Shown here piece after piece: positions 20,727 through 33,977 of a DNA stretch of 64,000 nucleotides (positions are counted from its first letter, which is position 1; each line of letters opens with the position of its first letter). Source of the DNA: Rhynchospora pubera (Eukaryota; Streptophyta; Magnoliopsida; Poales; Cyperaceae); the NCBI GenBank assembly GCA_028095005.1, contig CM051460.1, forward strand, positions 290,335,074 to 290,399,073. Direction: 5' to 3'. The notes under the pieces were generated by a model. It ran no database searches. It was not told the origin of the DNA and was given only the letters and a program-made list of their open reading frames with translations. Made by a program: the position numbers and the translations under genes.

Positions 20727-23700
20727 TAGACCTGTCTAACGTAGACGACGGTGGCGAAAGTAGGAACTTTCGCTATCCGTTTCGCTAACATAGCGTAAGT
20801 AAAAAAAATTTCGTTACTCGTTGCGTATTTTGAACGGAAGTTAAAAAAATTTCGCTGATCGTTTCGCCTGGAATCGCGAAAAAAACGATCAATCGCGATC
20901 AAATTTAAATTTCGCTGTGAAGACAATTCATATAAGATATGACAAAGAATAATTCAAAAAAATGCACTAAAATACTTAAAAAAAAGAGCACAATAACAGA
21001 AGACTGTAAACACATGTTTCATTTAAAAAATACATCAAAATAATTTCAAACTAATACCTAATTTAACAAGGGATTATTTCCATATGAATTATGGTGGTCT
21101 CAGTTATAAGTTCAAATCATTGGGGAGATATCAACAAACCCAATAATTCCGACTGACCCATCGAAATTACTAAGTAAGAGTCCCATCCCCTCGAACAAGC
21201 ACTTGACAATTTTGTACCCTTCATCATTGACCCATCCATATAGAATTAATCCCATTGTTAAATTAACAGACTCTCCTTAGTCCTATAGGCACCAAAATAA
21301 ACAAAAAACCAACTGTTTCTTTAGCAAAATAAAAAAAAAACAAACTTGCAATCACCAAGTTCAACTGTTAAAAAATCATAACACAGAGATCATTCAATAA
21401 TCTCATCAATTGCATCATCATCTGCATCACCAAGTTCACCACCACTTTCTACATTAATATCAAACAAAATACAAATTAGTAATAATTGAATTGAAATAAA
21501 ATGGAAATTAATTATAATTAAAAATAATACCAATCACTGCTGTCCTCAACCAATTCTGTGCACACACTAGAGCTTCAATGCTCTCATCATTCAATGAGCT
21601 TCTAGTTGGGCTGAGTGTTCTACCAGCTGTACTGAAGGTTGACTCTGATGCCACAGTACTGATTGGTACAGCCAATATGTCCCTAGCTAACTTAGACAAA
21701 ATTGGATATTTAGGGGCTTTTAATTTCCACCATGACAAAATGTCAAAGTCATCATCCAAGCTACAAGGATCAAGTGGTTCAGATAGATACTGATCAAGCT
21801 CAGACAAGATGGGGTCAGCCTGTTTCTTATCATTCAAGAAATTTTTCAAACCAGCCCTTGAATCAGTTTCATCCTTTGATCCACTAGAACTGAAAAGAAG
21901 ACATTTTCAACTTTGATTGCAACACACATAACAAAATAAAAAATATATATACATATCAGATGTGCTAGTGGAGTACCTTGGTGCTGTACTTTGACTACTT
22001 TGGCTTTGTGACTGTGGTTGTTTGTTGTTTGAGATCAAATACTCATTGAACAAATCATCAAAGCAAGTCTTCAAGTTGGTCATAAAAGATTGCAACTCTT
22101 CAGGATGCAACATTTTGAAGTAGTACTCAACCACTGCTAGCTTACACCTTGGATCTAGAGAACAAGCAATAGCCAACAGAACACTTCCAATTTCCCAATA
22201 CTTGTTCCACTTGTGGAACATTTTTTGTCCCATATTCACAACAAATGTATATGGACTATTATTCATTTTTTGAATATTCAGATAAACCTCACAGAAATCA
22301 GGAAAATACAAATTCAAGGTTGGATACTTGGCCCCACTCAATCTCAGAGTTGAATCATAGAAGACTTTCAAATGTCCATGTAGGGCTTTCACATGATCCC
22401 AATTCTGATCAGATGGACAAAAAGAATAAGTCTTATCTAACTCTGCATACCTGATGATAGCATCCTTCAATTGTAATGCCAATTCCAGCATAATATATGT
22501 GGAGTTCCACCTGGTCTGCACATCCCATGCTGGTTTCTTATCAGGAGCATTTACCTAAAAATAAACATAGACAAGGTGTCAAGGTCTAATTGAAACACAT
22601 TAAAATAAATTAAATAAAAAAATAAATTACCTGAGAAGCAGCCAACTTGAACTTCTCCATTCTAGGTTGGGAATGCCTAATAAATTTCATGGTTTCCCTT
22701 ATGGCATCTATCTCACCAGACATCACACTCAAACCATCTTGCACAATCAGATTTAAAATGTGGCATCCACATCTTAGATGAAAGATGTGACCATCACAAG
22801 GTAGGTTCTTTCTAAAATGATTCTTACTCAACAAGTCATTGATGGCAGCATCATTTGCAGATGCATTGTCCAACATCAAACTAAAAACTTTTTTGTCCAA
22901 GTTCCACAAAACTAACATATCATAAATGGCTTCTGAAATGTGTTTTCCAGTGTGAGGAGAGGGCATTGGTGTAAAGCTGAGAAGTCTTTTCCTCAACTTC
23001 CAATTGTCATCAATAAAATGACAAGTGAGAGCCATGAAAGCCCTATCTTTACCCTTACAAGTCCACAAATCACTAGTGAAACTAAACTTACAGTCCATAT
23101 TCCCAAGTAATTCATACAATTTTAACTTCTCTTCCTCATAAACACCCATACAATCTGACCTAAGTGTGGTCCTTGATGGCATTTTAAAACAAGGCTGCAG
23201 ATCAGTTGCAAAAATTTTCAAAAAATGATGTGTTGCACTGTTAAAAGGGTACTCATGGCCAATTACCATATTTGCCAAATTTTTCCTACTCCTTTTCTGG
23301 TCAAATTGCCAAACTGAAGGCTTGGGTTGACCTGACAATTGTACAAATACAATACATTATACATATTAGATTATTAGTGCCAAATGCTAAGTAACAATTA
23401 TACATTATTGGTGACAACTGACAAGTGCCAAGTGAGAAGTATACCTTCACCACTGCCAAGTGCAAGCAGTCTCTGCAAGGCATCAGGTTTCATCCTTTTT
23501 GTGGGTGGCATTTTTTTACAACCACCCTGACAATGATGCAACAGTGAGCTAGTGCTCCTAGAGTTGCCTTGCAAATATTCAATGCCACAATACTTACAAG
23601 TGGCTGTAAAGTTACCATCTTCATCTTTCTCTGTACTATCAAAGTGTTCCCACACTTTAGATTTCCTTGGATTGTTCCTCTTTTTTTTTTTTGCTACTGA

Positions 23701-25434
23701 ATCAGCATTATCAGCAGCAGGTTGAGGTTCATTTGGGGTTGGAGTACCAGTACCACCATCAGCATTTGGGGTTGGGGTACCAGTACCACCATAAGCCAGT
23801 TCAGCATCAATTTAGATCCTTTCAATTTCCTCTGTAGTTTCAAAATGCAATCCTGGTCCCATACTATAAATTGGAAGCAATCAAGTCATACATACCAGAT
23901 TACTAGAGATATAATAGTGCATACCAGTGCATCAATTCAACAGATTGCCAAGGTTAGTCATGATTGACATCCACCCCTGACATAACACTTAATTTCTACC
24001 TGCTCAATTCAACATATTGCCAGGACTGGATGTCAGTCATGACCAACTCAAATGATAATCTTAAACAGTTCAACTTGCTCTCTACTCTACATAACCATAA
24101 CATGCTTGCAAAGGTGTGTCATGGGAGACATCCACGCCTGGCAAGCACAATTGCACAAACATTCAAAGTTTCAAACACACAAAGCACAAGCATACAACAT
24201 ATAAATAACTAACAAGCACACATATGAGTGGCATTAACATACTGTCAGGAATGGATGTTTCCCATGCCACACGCCAATTAACAAGCACAAGTATTAAAAA
24301 CATTAAAAAAAATCATACTCATCATCTATTAGATCAAAATCTTCCTCCTGCACACTCCCTCTATGTGAGTCAGCCATGTGGGGGTACTTTGAGATTTATG
24401 TAAATTTCCTACAATTACAAAGAGTCACAGAACACAACAAGAAAAGAATTAAAACCCAAAAAAAAAATAAACAACTAAAAAAATTAAAATTAAAATCAAA
24501 ATAGAAGTTATGAAGTTAATACCTTTCTGTCTCTCTTTACTTTCGTTCTTCTTTTTTTCCTACAAAGAAGAAGAAGTAAAATTAAACTTAAGTTAAGACC
24601 TAATAGATAAAAAATTCGGAAAAAATTAAAATAAGATAGAAAATCACAGAAGAAATACCTTTCTCTCTCTCTCTTCCTCTTTTCCTTCCTTCCTTCCTTT
24701 CTGTCTTGTTTCTTCATCTTATAACTTATATAGCCAACAGAACAGACCCTGACTGATCGACTACTCTGTCACCAGTCTCACAAAAACTAGCAATCATTAA
24801 CCTTTCTCAAGCCTTTTAAGCTACCAAGCCTACACTTAAGCTAAGATTTTGGAAACCAAGAGACAGAGAGTACTAATCAGTCTAGGGTTTCGATAGTAAT
24901 GATGAGGATTTCATCGAAACCAACAGAAAAGGAGGAAAATCAAACATCGAGATGACTCGATGTCATCAATCGTCAATCATCAGCTCTCCAAGAGCATGCG
25001 TGAGAGAGAGAGAGAGAGAGAGACAGAGAAGATAGACAGGGAAGATAGAGAGACAAAAGGAGATCTCGAATCGACAGAGGCAACTGAAAAGACATGGCGC
25101 CGCTTCAGAGAGAGAGAGGCGGAGGAAAATAGGTTAGGGTTTGATCTCTCTCTGACTCTCTCCCAGGATTATATATTTATATATACAAATTGTATATTAA
25201 TTATGTTAAATAATTTAATATTAATTAATATATTAAATAATAACGCGTTTTCGCGAAAGGATACGAAACGAAAGGACCTAGTTTCGTAACTCGTTACGCT
25301 AAACTTACGAAATCATAAAACGTTCCGTAGATCGTTTCGCTATCCCAGACGAAACCAGAAATTCTATCGTAGATCGTTCCGCAGCAGACGAAACGCACGG
25401 AATTACGTAAATATTTTTTCGTTGTGCAGGCCTA
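20727..25434 (-). mobile_element. hAT-superfamily DNA transposon, 4708 bp
   Basis: Flanked by the 8-bp duplication TGCACCGT. The left end starts TAGACCTGTCTAACG; the inverse of the right end starts TAGGCCTGCACAACG. These are imperfect inverted repeats of the TAGxCCTG hAT type. Both subterminal zones (20750-20900 and 25240-25410) are rich in TTTCG/CGAAA words such as GTTTCGCT and CGAAACGA, likely transposase-binding sites. The interior carries the transposase gene at 21390-24377 on the minus strand. Inserted between glycosyltransferase genes A and B. Confidence 0.88.
21390..24377 (-). pseudogene. hAT transposase (BED finger, RICESLEEPER-like), one in-frame stop
   Basis: Six exons join in frame: 24319-24377, 23445-23863, 22631-23331, 21953-22554, 21531-21889 and 21390-21448, 733 codons with the stop. 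In order: an acidic N-terminus; a BED zinc finger (VWEHF, then CKYC, then a HHC/CKK end); the core with TSDLWTCKGKDRAFMALTCHF and MLDNASANDAAI; a cysteine/histidine-rich CGCHILNLIVQDGL segment; TRWNSTYIML; and a C-terminal dimerisation region (WWKLKAPKYPILSKLARDILAVPISTVASESTFS). The order is that of plant hAT transposases. The only defect I find is a TAA at 23812-23814, codon 37 of the joined frame, before the BED finger. It may be a true disabling mutation, or a sign that the first exons are spliced differently. Confidence 0.8.
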
Positions 25435-25442
25435 TGCACCGT

Positions 25443-27416
25443 GATGAGATCAACATCTGCAAAATGCGCTATTGTCTATGATATGGATCGTTTTTTTTTT
25501 CCCCCTTTTTGGAAGGATTATGATATGGATCCTTTATTAGTTGCCATCGAATTCAACAAAACGAGGCATTTTTCACATTTTACCCTAAGAAGTTCAAGAA
25601 TTATCAAAGATTTTCCATAAGAAATATAAATATTTGGACAAACTAGGTAGCGACTACCAAGTAAGAAATATATGACTTCTACGATTGATTTTGAAGGCTG
25701 ATTCGGTTGGGTTTCGACTTTTTCATCGGCGTCCTTTTTCTTCTTTGTTTCTATGAATTAAGTATTAATAAATGAGTTAGAAATTTATATGTAATTATGA
25801 CAACTTTAACAGTATTATCTTTAAAATTAATTAAAATTAACTTTTAACAGAATTACTTCTAAAATTAAATAAAATTATGACAATTTAGCAGTACTGCTTT
25901 TAAAATTCATTAAAATTAAAAAGAAAATTATTGAGATACCCAATTTCGCACAATTTAATGACATTTCATAAAAAATGTAAAATATGACTTTGTAATTTAC
26001 AAAATTCATTTAATGAACAATAAAATTCGTGTTACAATATTATACTCGTGTGTATTTAATATATATTTCATTTAAAATCTTGAAATAATAAAGTATTATT
26101 AATGATTCTCAAAATTATCAAATAAGTATTATAACTTTACTTCATTCCAGTATTTCCTCCCATTGACTCTGTCTAGTATCATTTTCTATTTATATCCTTC
26201 TCGTTCTCATTCTTCCCATTTGACCTTGTCCCAGTATATGTCTCCAAGGACTCCGTCTAGCCTTATATTTTGGCCATCTCATTCTCCCCATTTGACCTTA
26301 TCAAAACAACCCCATTATTTGGTTTTTCCTTCGGTTACTCATTCAAATTAAATTATCTCGCATTGTAAAGCATCCAATTATTGGGCAATAGTAATATAAT
26401 TGGCTAGGCATGTGAAACATCTCATTCAACATACTCGTACTTGACTTTCTGATACTATTACTCCAACATCAGAACATGCCTTTGTACAAGAAAATAGGTC
26501 CTCTGCTGTATATATACCTTGTAAGATGCATTAATCCCTGATATTATTGAGTGCAAAACTATCAAGATCAAACCAATTTTCTTAGCCACAATAACATACT
26601 TTGCAGTTAATCTGAGAGTGCTGAACGTTTGATCTTCAAACTTCTTTAAAAGAACTAATTAAAGCTTTTATTTTGCACCAAATTTATATTCATTTAATGG
26701 CTAGATAACATAATTAGGTATCAATCTATCTCGACTGTTGAGTCAAGTTTAAACGAGTCAAAGGTCTGATTGAACATGAGTTAGTTAAAAAACTCTTATC
26801 GGACAAATCAAATTTGAAGTAGAATCAACTCAATCTCAAGTGAGTTGCAAGACATGAATTTTTTTTTTTTTTGAACCCTAGATATTATGTTTAAATAGTG
26901 AACTAATTCTTGATTTAGTGATAAAGGACAGTGCATCTTGAGTGTGAGATCGCAGTAAAACCAAGCTAGAGAGTCATTAATGAATATTAAAAAAAAGTAG
27001 AGGCTCTATCTGCAATTTGTTTATATTAATTGGCCCTCCAAGAACTCCGTATATAATTAATGTATTCTTCTTTAATTTTCTGAATCACTGCAGAAACCAT
27101 AATGGTACAGCCAATACCAATGTTGAAAACATTGAGACTGCATTCTGAGATATACCAGCTGGGACCCTGAACAAAGAACTGATTCCAAAGGAAACCAGCC
27201 TATAATAACAAATATCTCCCTCTTGCACACATGCTCACGGTGACACGGACACATAATTATAAAGCACCATCTATTGAATTTTAGTGTATAAAAGAACATG
27301 AAACTGTATGCTAAGCTAACAAATTGAACAACTGATAACAATTTTTTTTTTTCAAATTGAACCTTGCTACTGTAATTTATCTTTTTGGTATATGCTAATT
27401 TTATACGTCAACTTCT
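25443..27416. other. Intergenic DNA upstream of the hAT and downstream of gene B
   Basis: AT-rich. The one recognisable item is a SINE-like stretch at 26900-27010. A small CT/pyrimidine-rich zone with repeated CCCATTTGACC(T/C)TGTC(C/T)-like words lies at 26155-26310. No coding frame supported. Confidence 0.4.
26900..27010 (+). repeat. SINE-like copy, degraded
   Basis: Contains TTGATTTAGTGATAAAGGACAGTGCATCTTGAGTG followed by GATCGCAGTAAAACCAAGC, which aligns with the tRNA-like head of the better copy at 34571-34735. It ends in an A-run and an AGAGGCTCTATCTGCAATTT tail. The B-box is degraded. Confidence 0.45.
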
Positions 27417-29516
27417 TTAATGTCTTGTGAGTAAAGGCATGCACAGGCGAGGAGCTTGCCAAATAAATTTTTTTCTCCTCTTTTTATCTTTTATTACTGG
27501 AATGGAGATATATTTTTTCCAGGCTGCAGTCGCATTTCTCAGATTGTGAAGCTTATTATCAAGATGTATGCAACAGTTAGCATGTATTGTGCAGATCTTG
27601 TTCAAATCATTCCCATGGCCACAGAATCCACCGAAGTAAAAAGTATCTAAAAACTGGACTTTCACTTTAACTTTTGTAACTAGTTCATGCTTGATCATAT
27701 TAAATACATACTGCTCATGATTTGGCGGGAATCGGTTTCTGGCTTCACGCCAGTACCTGAGCATCTCGACAGTTCTGTCAGTAGATTTCAGATAGAAAAA
27801 GCCAGTATTGGGAGAATTTCTCAAGCTTTCGGGGTTTCCAACAAAGATATCACATGAGGCTGTTATGTCAGCATAAACAGTGATGTGCTTGAAAGGATTC
27901 TGAAACCACAATACATCGACATCCTGTCCAAAATTGAGAGTACTTACAATTCTATATTAATTACAAAATAATTATGTGTTAAGACTTATTGGAATACAAA
28001 ATTATTAATTGTTTTGCAATCCTAGATCATCTGAGTAATGATATCTTGATCTTCTTTATGTAAAAGTTAGATCGCAGCAAAAATAACTCAAGTTTCTTTT
28101 CGTTATACTTCTTCAGAAACTAATAAAAACCTTAGAGGGACAATAGAAATATTACCAGGCGAATTTGAAGGTGGCAAACTTTTGCAGGGCTAATAAACAA
28201 ATAAATTAAAGATTTTGTATTTTAGAAAGAAGTTCTGGTAAATAAAATTTACCAGAACTGGATTATTTTATCAGATTACCAATTGCAACATTGTATGGAA
28301 AAAACTAAATAATCACCATTTCTGATAGACAAGAATGATCAAAACCTCAGCTTACAGTGAAGAGGAAATTGTAACCAAGCTCGAGTATCTGTTGTTGCAG
28401 ATTGAGCTTCTCCCAGACCAACTGGAGGTAATCTTCGCTCATGAACACCTTCTCGGTGGCAAAATCGACACCATTTAGTTTAAGCTGATAGCAATGATCA
28501 TGTAACACTTTGCACCTCTCGAATGCCTTTGGATCTAGCGCGACTATTATTAGATGACTTAAGAGATGCTCAATGTTTTTGCCAATGTGAAAGCTTTCAA
28601 GAAATAAATCGAGAAGAGAATTTGGTGTAGCCCATGCTTCATTCACAGACGTTATTATGACAGTTTTGTCATCAGTAGCTGCTTTTTGTAACAAAGGAAG
28701 TATGTCTTCAAAACCCATCTGCAGATTTTTAAATTTCGAGAAGCATTAAATTATATATAAAAAAAGTGCACTCTTCCCTGTGCATAATATACATCTAATT
28801 AATGATCCAAACTTCTTAGCTCTTTACCAGAGCATTCTCTCATTCAAAAACTTCTTAAAGGTATTTTACTTAGAGTAACGAAAATTTTACAAGGTCAACT
28901 TAGACGGTCATTTTGGAAAATTTGAAGTAACCAACTTTTGATCTATATTGAAGGTCAAATAATTGAACATTAGACTTAAAAAAAATCAGAAGGACAAAGA
29001 AAAAATTATAATTTAACCTTGTTTTGTCGAACTGATGTGGTGTCACTAAGCATATTCAGTGAAACCTCTGTTGTGTTTGCTGCACCAAATATAGTAACCT
29101 GAGACAACTTTATGTGTGTATTAATAAAATATAAAATAAGGGGAAATTTAAGACATATAGTTAGAATTTTGTATGCTACAAGTTACAAATAAGAAAGAAA
29201 GAAAGAAAGAAAGAAGCACTATCTATGAGAACTAGCAAAATTTTTGACAAAGAAAATAGAAAGAAAGAGGTTTGCTCAGTAGAACTCTATTATCCACAAA
29301 AGAGTATCCGAACATGCCATTGAGAAATTAACTAACCGTTGTTTCATTTGCCATTCTGTCAGAAATTGGAACCGATTTTTCATCATTTATCGCACAAGAA
29401 AACAACTGTAATGGCCTCCCTCCTCGGTTTGCGGAGAGGTAAAGCAGCACAATGGCAATGAAAATTGCCCCCTCCACGGCAAAACACACAAGGTTTCTCA
29501 TGCTTATCACCTTCAT
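27417..29516 (-). CDS. Golgi nucleotide-diphospho-sugar transferase (At4g15970-like), gene B
   Basis: Four exons: 29337-29516, 29018-29098, 28356-28718 and 27417-27923, all phase 0, totalling 376 residues. The start is the ATG at 29516 (MKVISMRN). Residues about 9-28 are the membrane anchor, and SANRGGRPLQ follows as in gene C (SANRGDRY). Exon 2 is a short extra stem exon (27 codons, VTIFGAANTTEVS...) not found in genes A and C. Exon 3 has MTSVNEAW-type sequence (ITSVNEAWATPNSLLDLFLESF). Exon 4 opens with Asp209-Val-Asp211, then VLWFQNPFKH, SCDIFVGNPESLRNSPNTGFFYLKS, FGGFCGHGND and HANCCIHL. The C-terminus is slightly longer than in A. Same family and topology as A and C. Substrate unknown. 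Confidence 0.87.
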
Positions 29517-30935
29517 CTGCAAGAGAAAGAAAGAGAGAAAGTTAATTTGTGTTGTAAAAAAGAATCACATATTTATCCTAATAACTTTTGCATGTTTATA
29601 TTAGTTAATATTGAAATGTCATGCGTATCATCAGTCTCGAGTCATTTATATTGCCTTTTGCTACAAGTCTACAACAGACATATAGGAAGACCAGTGAGAC
29701 GGCAAAAAGTAATATAACATTCTTGTGACAATTCAAAAGTTTATTTCAAAATCAGTGAAACAGTACATACAAGCCTTTAGGAATCGGCAAAATTATCCAA
29801 TGAAGCTTTTACTCATATCATCATCATCATCATGATTGTCGACTTGTCGTTGATCCTTGTAGAGTTGAAGTTATTATTGCAGTAAAGGCCCAAGGGCTTT
29901 GTCCCAAACATATAATTGGTGCACTGTTTTTAACAAAAGCCCAACTGCTAAAGTATTTACCATAAACAGTGGAAGCAGGCTTCGTTCTACGTACAGCAAT
30001 AAAGCGGCTGAGCTCAGGCTCAGGCTGTTTGGAATTTGGACAAAAAAAAAAAGCATAATCATGATTGATAGTTTAGAAACTTCTTATATTTTTTGAATAC
30101 TTTAATAGACCTTTTTTTTTTAAAAAAAAGAGTCCTTTTGGAATGTTTTGGACAACAGAAAATTTTCTTTGAAAAATTCTCTAAAAAAATTATTAATAAG
30201 ATTATTTCTATTGATAAATAAAGATGATTTTATTGTTTTATTCTTCTTAATTTGTCGTAACTAAAAGATCGAATTACTTCGCAGCTTCCATAGTCCATAC
30301 TAAGATGTCATCTGCATTAATCTTGTATTTGCCAAGATTTTTTAAAGGATAATACTCAATTGCAATTATATTGAAATTTTAAATGTTGTATAAACTTTAA
30401 ATGAGTTTTTTTTCTCATTACTGTGCTTATGTAGAAATCGTAATTGTTAGAATATATAAACGCACTATTTTCAATTGAAATTATAATATTCATATTGGAC
30501 CATCAAAAAAAAAATAATACTCATATTGTGAACGCACTATTTTCAATTTTTCCATCAATTTCTTAGAGTGTTCAGAAAATTTTTTATAATATTTAAGGGC
30601 ATATTTCACTAAGAGTACGGGTAATTATATCATTAAATCTTATTGGTATGTTCGAAAAATATTTGAGGTTGTCCAAAGTTCCTTCACTCATATTCATGAA
30701 CCATATATTTATACACATAAAAAATACAAAGAAATACACGGAAAAATTACACCCATATATTATACACTTAAAATAAAAAATCATGAATAAAAGCTCGTTA
30801 ATTACGGTAACAGAACAATGAAGCCGCCCAATAAATAAATATATAATATAAAACAATGCAAAATGACAAAAAAAACATAAAAATTTAATCCCAACTACTA
30901 TTTCCCTATATAAAAAAATGTAATTCTTCCTTATC
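29517..30935. other. Gene B promoter region and intergenic DNA
   Basis: AT-rich, with a (TCA)n tract at 29817-29833. No coding frame supported; the open stretch at 30593-30856 is low-complexity chance. No bounded transposon recognised. Confidence 0.4.
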
Positions 30936-33900
30936 TTAATGCATACATATACCGGGAACTCTCCAAGATACCGGACCCTTCTTTCTCTCCTCCTTGGTTA
31001 TCGTTTTGTACTTATTCCAGTCATCTAGAAGCATTCTCAAATCATGCATTTTAGCCCCTATACCAACGCAGCAGTTTGCGTGCATTGTGTAGAGTTTGTC
31101 AAAATCTTTTGTGCTGTTGCAAAACCCCATGTTATAGGTTGTGCTGAGGAATTGTATCTTGAGTTGCATGCGATTCACTACGTCGAACTTGATTTGGTTG
31201 AAAACCCACTGCTCATGATTTGGCGGGAACTTGTCCCTTGATTCATGCCAGTATTTGAACAATTCAATGTTTTTTGGATTTGATTTCACATAGAGAAATC
31301 CTGTGTTTGGAAAGTTCCAGGGGCTATTTTCATCACCGAAAAAGAAATCACAAGAAGTCGAGATGTCGGCATCTGAAGCGAACCGCTCAAAAGGATTTCT
31401 GAACCACATTATGTCCACATCCTATAGAAAATTATCAGGAGAGAATTTAGTTAGTTTGTGAAAAAAAAATATTGGAAAATTGAAATTCTGATCATGCATT
31501 GTTTGTTGCTTGTTTCAGATGGTACTTGTGTTATAGTAATAGCCAGGATGTTAGATGTATGTGTGTGTGACTGTCTGTACGTAAGGAAAAAGGTGAACTA
31601 CAAATTTACAATTTGATTGCATGTAAATTTTCAGTGTCATGTATTGTTGTATACACGGCGTCTAAGTATACTTGGTAAAAAGTAAAATAAAATAAATTGT
31701 TCCTCTGGTTTCATATGCAAATATAAGGTATCATATAGTGCAAACAGCACTTCATATTTACTAAATTATTAGGTCTGAATTTGATGTTGTATGACGCAAA
31801 ATTTAGAGTTTGAATACTTAAATCAAAATCGTGACAATATAAAGGGGTCAATTAGTTAAACCCAATTTGTTTTTTATAGGAAATATAAAATGATAAATAA
31901 TACAATCAATTTCACAGTAACATACCAAGAATAAACCACAACTGGGATGTTTCATTGTTTCAAACGTTTACATGTACACGAGGTATGTTAAGAAGCAAGA
32001 CAGCCAATACATAAGAAAATTAAATTGATAACCTTAATTAGTAGCGTACCGTGAAAAGAAAGTTGTATCCCAGCTGAAGAATCCTCTGCTGGAGCTTGAC
32101 CTTTGTCCAGACCAAGTCAAAGTAGTCACTTGTCATGTAAACTTTCTCGCCAGCAAAATTTGCTCCCTTGAGCATATAGCAGAACGGGTGCATTGCCTTA
32201 CACCTCTCAAAGGCCTTTGGATCCAATGTGATGATGATCAAGTTGTTCAAAAAATGCTCGGTGTCTTCGCCGCTGTGAAAGCTCTCGAGAAATAGGCCGA
32301 GGAGGGAGTCTGGTGCTGCCCATGCCTCGTTCGCTGATGTCATTATGATGTTCTTCTCTTTGGTCGCTGCTTTTCTCAGTAGGTCTTCCAGATTGTCAGA
32401 ATATTTCGTCTGTAAATGAACTTGTCAAGTCAGGTAACTATGTGTTTTATTATTTTTTTATTTGCTAGGTTACTTTATAAGAAGGGGCTGGGTTAGTATA
32501 TTTTATTGTTTAACAAACAAGTTTGCATTGTTACTTGTCTTCCTTAGCATTCTGATATATTACTGGAAAAAATCATATAAATTGATAACGGAATGAGTCG
32601 TTAATTTCTAGGATATATTCAATATATATTTTTTCCCCTTTTTATGAGTTTCCGTAGCATTCAGACAACCTTTCACCGTCTTTTTGTTGAGGATATGTTA
32701 GAACGGGTCGAAATGAGAAACTTAATCAAATAATAGCTATTCTCAAGGATAGAGTTGAGAATAGGCTTAGCTACTTTGCTGCATCCAAATAAGTTAACAA
32801 TGTGTCAGAGCACAGCTATACCTTGACGTTTAGCGATTTCTACAAAAAGTTGGAATAGCACTCTTCTTAATCATTAGTTTTTCATTATTAACATCACTAT
32901 ATATAGTCAAATTAACAACCATCCAAACACAATGTGTTATTCACTTATTTGTGGAATATATATATAGCACTATTCTTCATTATTTAGGAATAGCAATATA
33001 GTTCATCACTATTCTTAAAATAGCTATTTTTAGTGCTATACTCAAGACATCAAACACACCTTAATGTACATTGAATTATTGACCAACATGACTCTCAACT
33101 TAAGGACAAAGATAAAAATTCACGACACTTTGGGACCATTCTGTAAAATTTACTTTTCTATAGGTGGAAAACAAGTTGCATCGCAAAACTCAAGGTGACA
33201 TATGCTATGACAAATGTTGCACACCCTAAGTTTTTTTCCTATTGGCGGTTCAAAAAAAAAAAAAGAAAGATTGAAAGAAACAAGGTCCAGAAGTATCCAG
33301 TGTATGTATTATGTGACCAGATTATGACTTTTTCAAACAGACGTAACTGGGTTAGAAAATCTTATAGTTCAACCTATTCAATACCTACCCTGCATGTGCA
33401 CATCTTGCCTACCCAATTAAACTTATAAGATCTATATATATGTTTTTCGAAAACCTCATTAAATCGAATTGTACCGAATTTTGTAAATTTTAAAAATAGG
33501 CATCAAAAGAAGTTTCTAAGATTAGGGGGGAAAAAACATTTCATATTAATTTACCTCGTTTGTAGTAGAAAGCTTTGTTTCATTTCTTTCGAATTCCTTC
33601 GGAGAAGATTTTGTTTCATTTTTCTCTGGTTCCTTTAGAGGAGAGCTTCTGTCAGTTACCTCACTTTCCTTTGAAGGAGAGTAGCTTGTCTCATTTCTCT
33701 CTGATTCCTTTGTACTAAATTTTGTTTCGTCTCCCTTTGGTTTTTTTGGAAGAGGTGTCTTGGCATGATCAGTTGCTTGTATTATATCAGAAGAAGAACT
33801 GAGGATTTCCTGAGCTGATTTTGTACTAGTGCTAGACCAAGATGAATTTGCGATGTAACGGTCACCTCGGTTAGCAGAGAGAATGAAGAAGAGAAGTACA

Positions 33901-33977
33901 CTAGCTACTGATGCACCAAGGAGGAAAGAAATCACTTGTTGGAGGTTGTTTGAACTTGTGCTCTCCTTCTTCATCAT
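30936..33977 (-). CDS. Golgi nucleotide-diphospho-sugar transferase (At4g15970-like), gene C
   Basis: Three exons: 33555-33977, 32050-32409 and 30936-31421, all phase 0, giving 422 residues. The N-terminus MMKKESTSSNN precedes an anchor at about residues 14-34 (VISFLLGASVASVLLFFIL). The stem is about 50 residues longer than in gene A and contains an imperfect tandem repeat built on K-E-x-E-(R/K)-N-E-T-x-x-S-P, with NET sequons likely to be N-glycosylated. Exon 2 has MTSANEAWAAPDSLLGLFLESF and LDPKAFERC. Exon 3 opens with Asp262-Val-Asp264, IMWFRNPFERF, SCDFFFGDENSPWNFPNTGFLYVKS and HANCCVGIG. Splice positions match genes A and B exactly. Catalytic residues are present, so it is likely active; acceptor unknown. 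Confidence 0.87.

Noticed and set aside
32640..33065. Possible MITE between exons of glycosyltransferase C
   Set aside because: GGTTGTTAATTTG/CAAATTAACAACC-type words and a CAAACACACCTTA end are suggestive, but I could not find matching terminal repeats or a target duplication.
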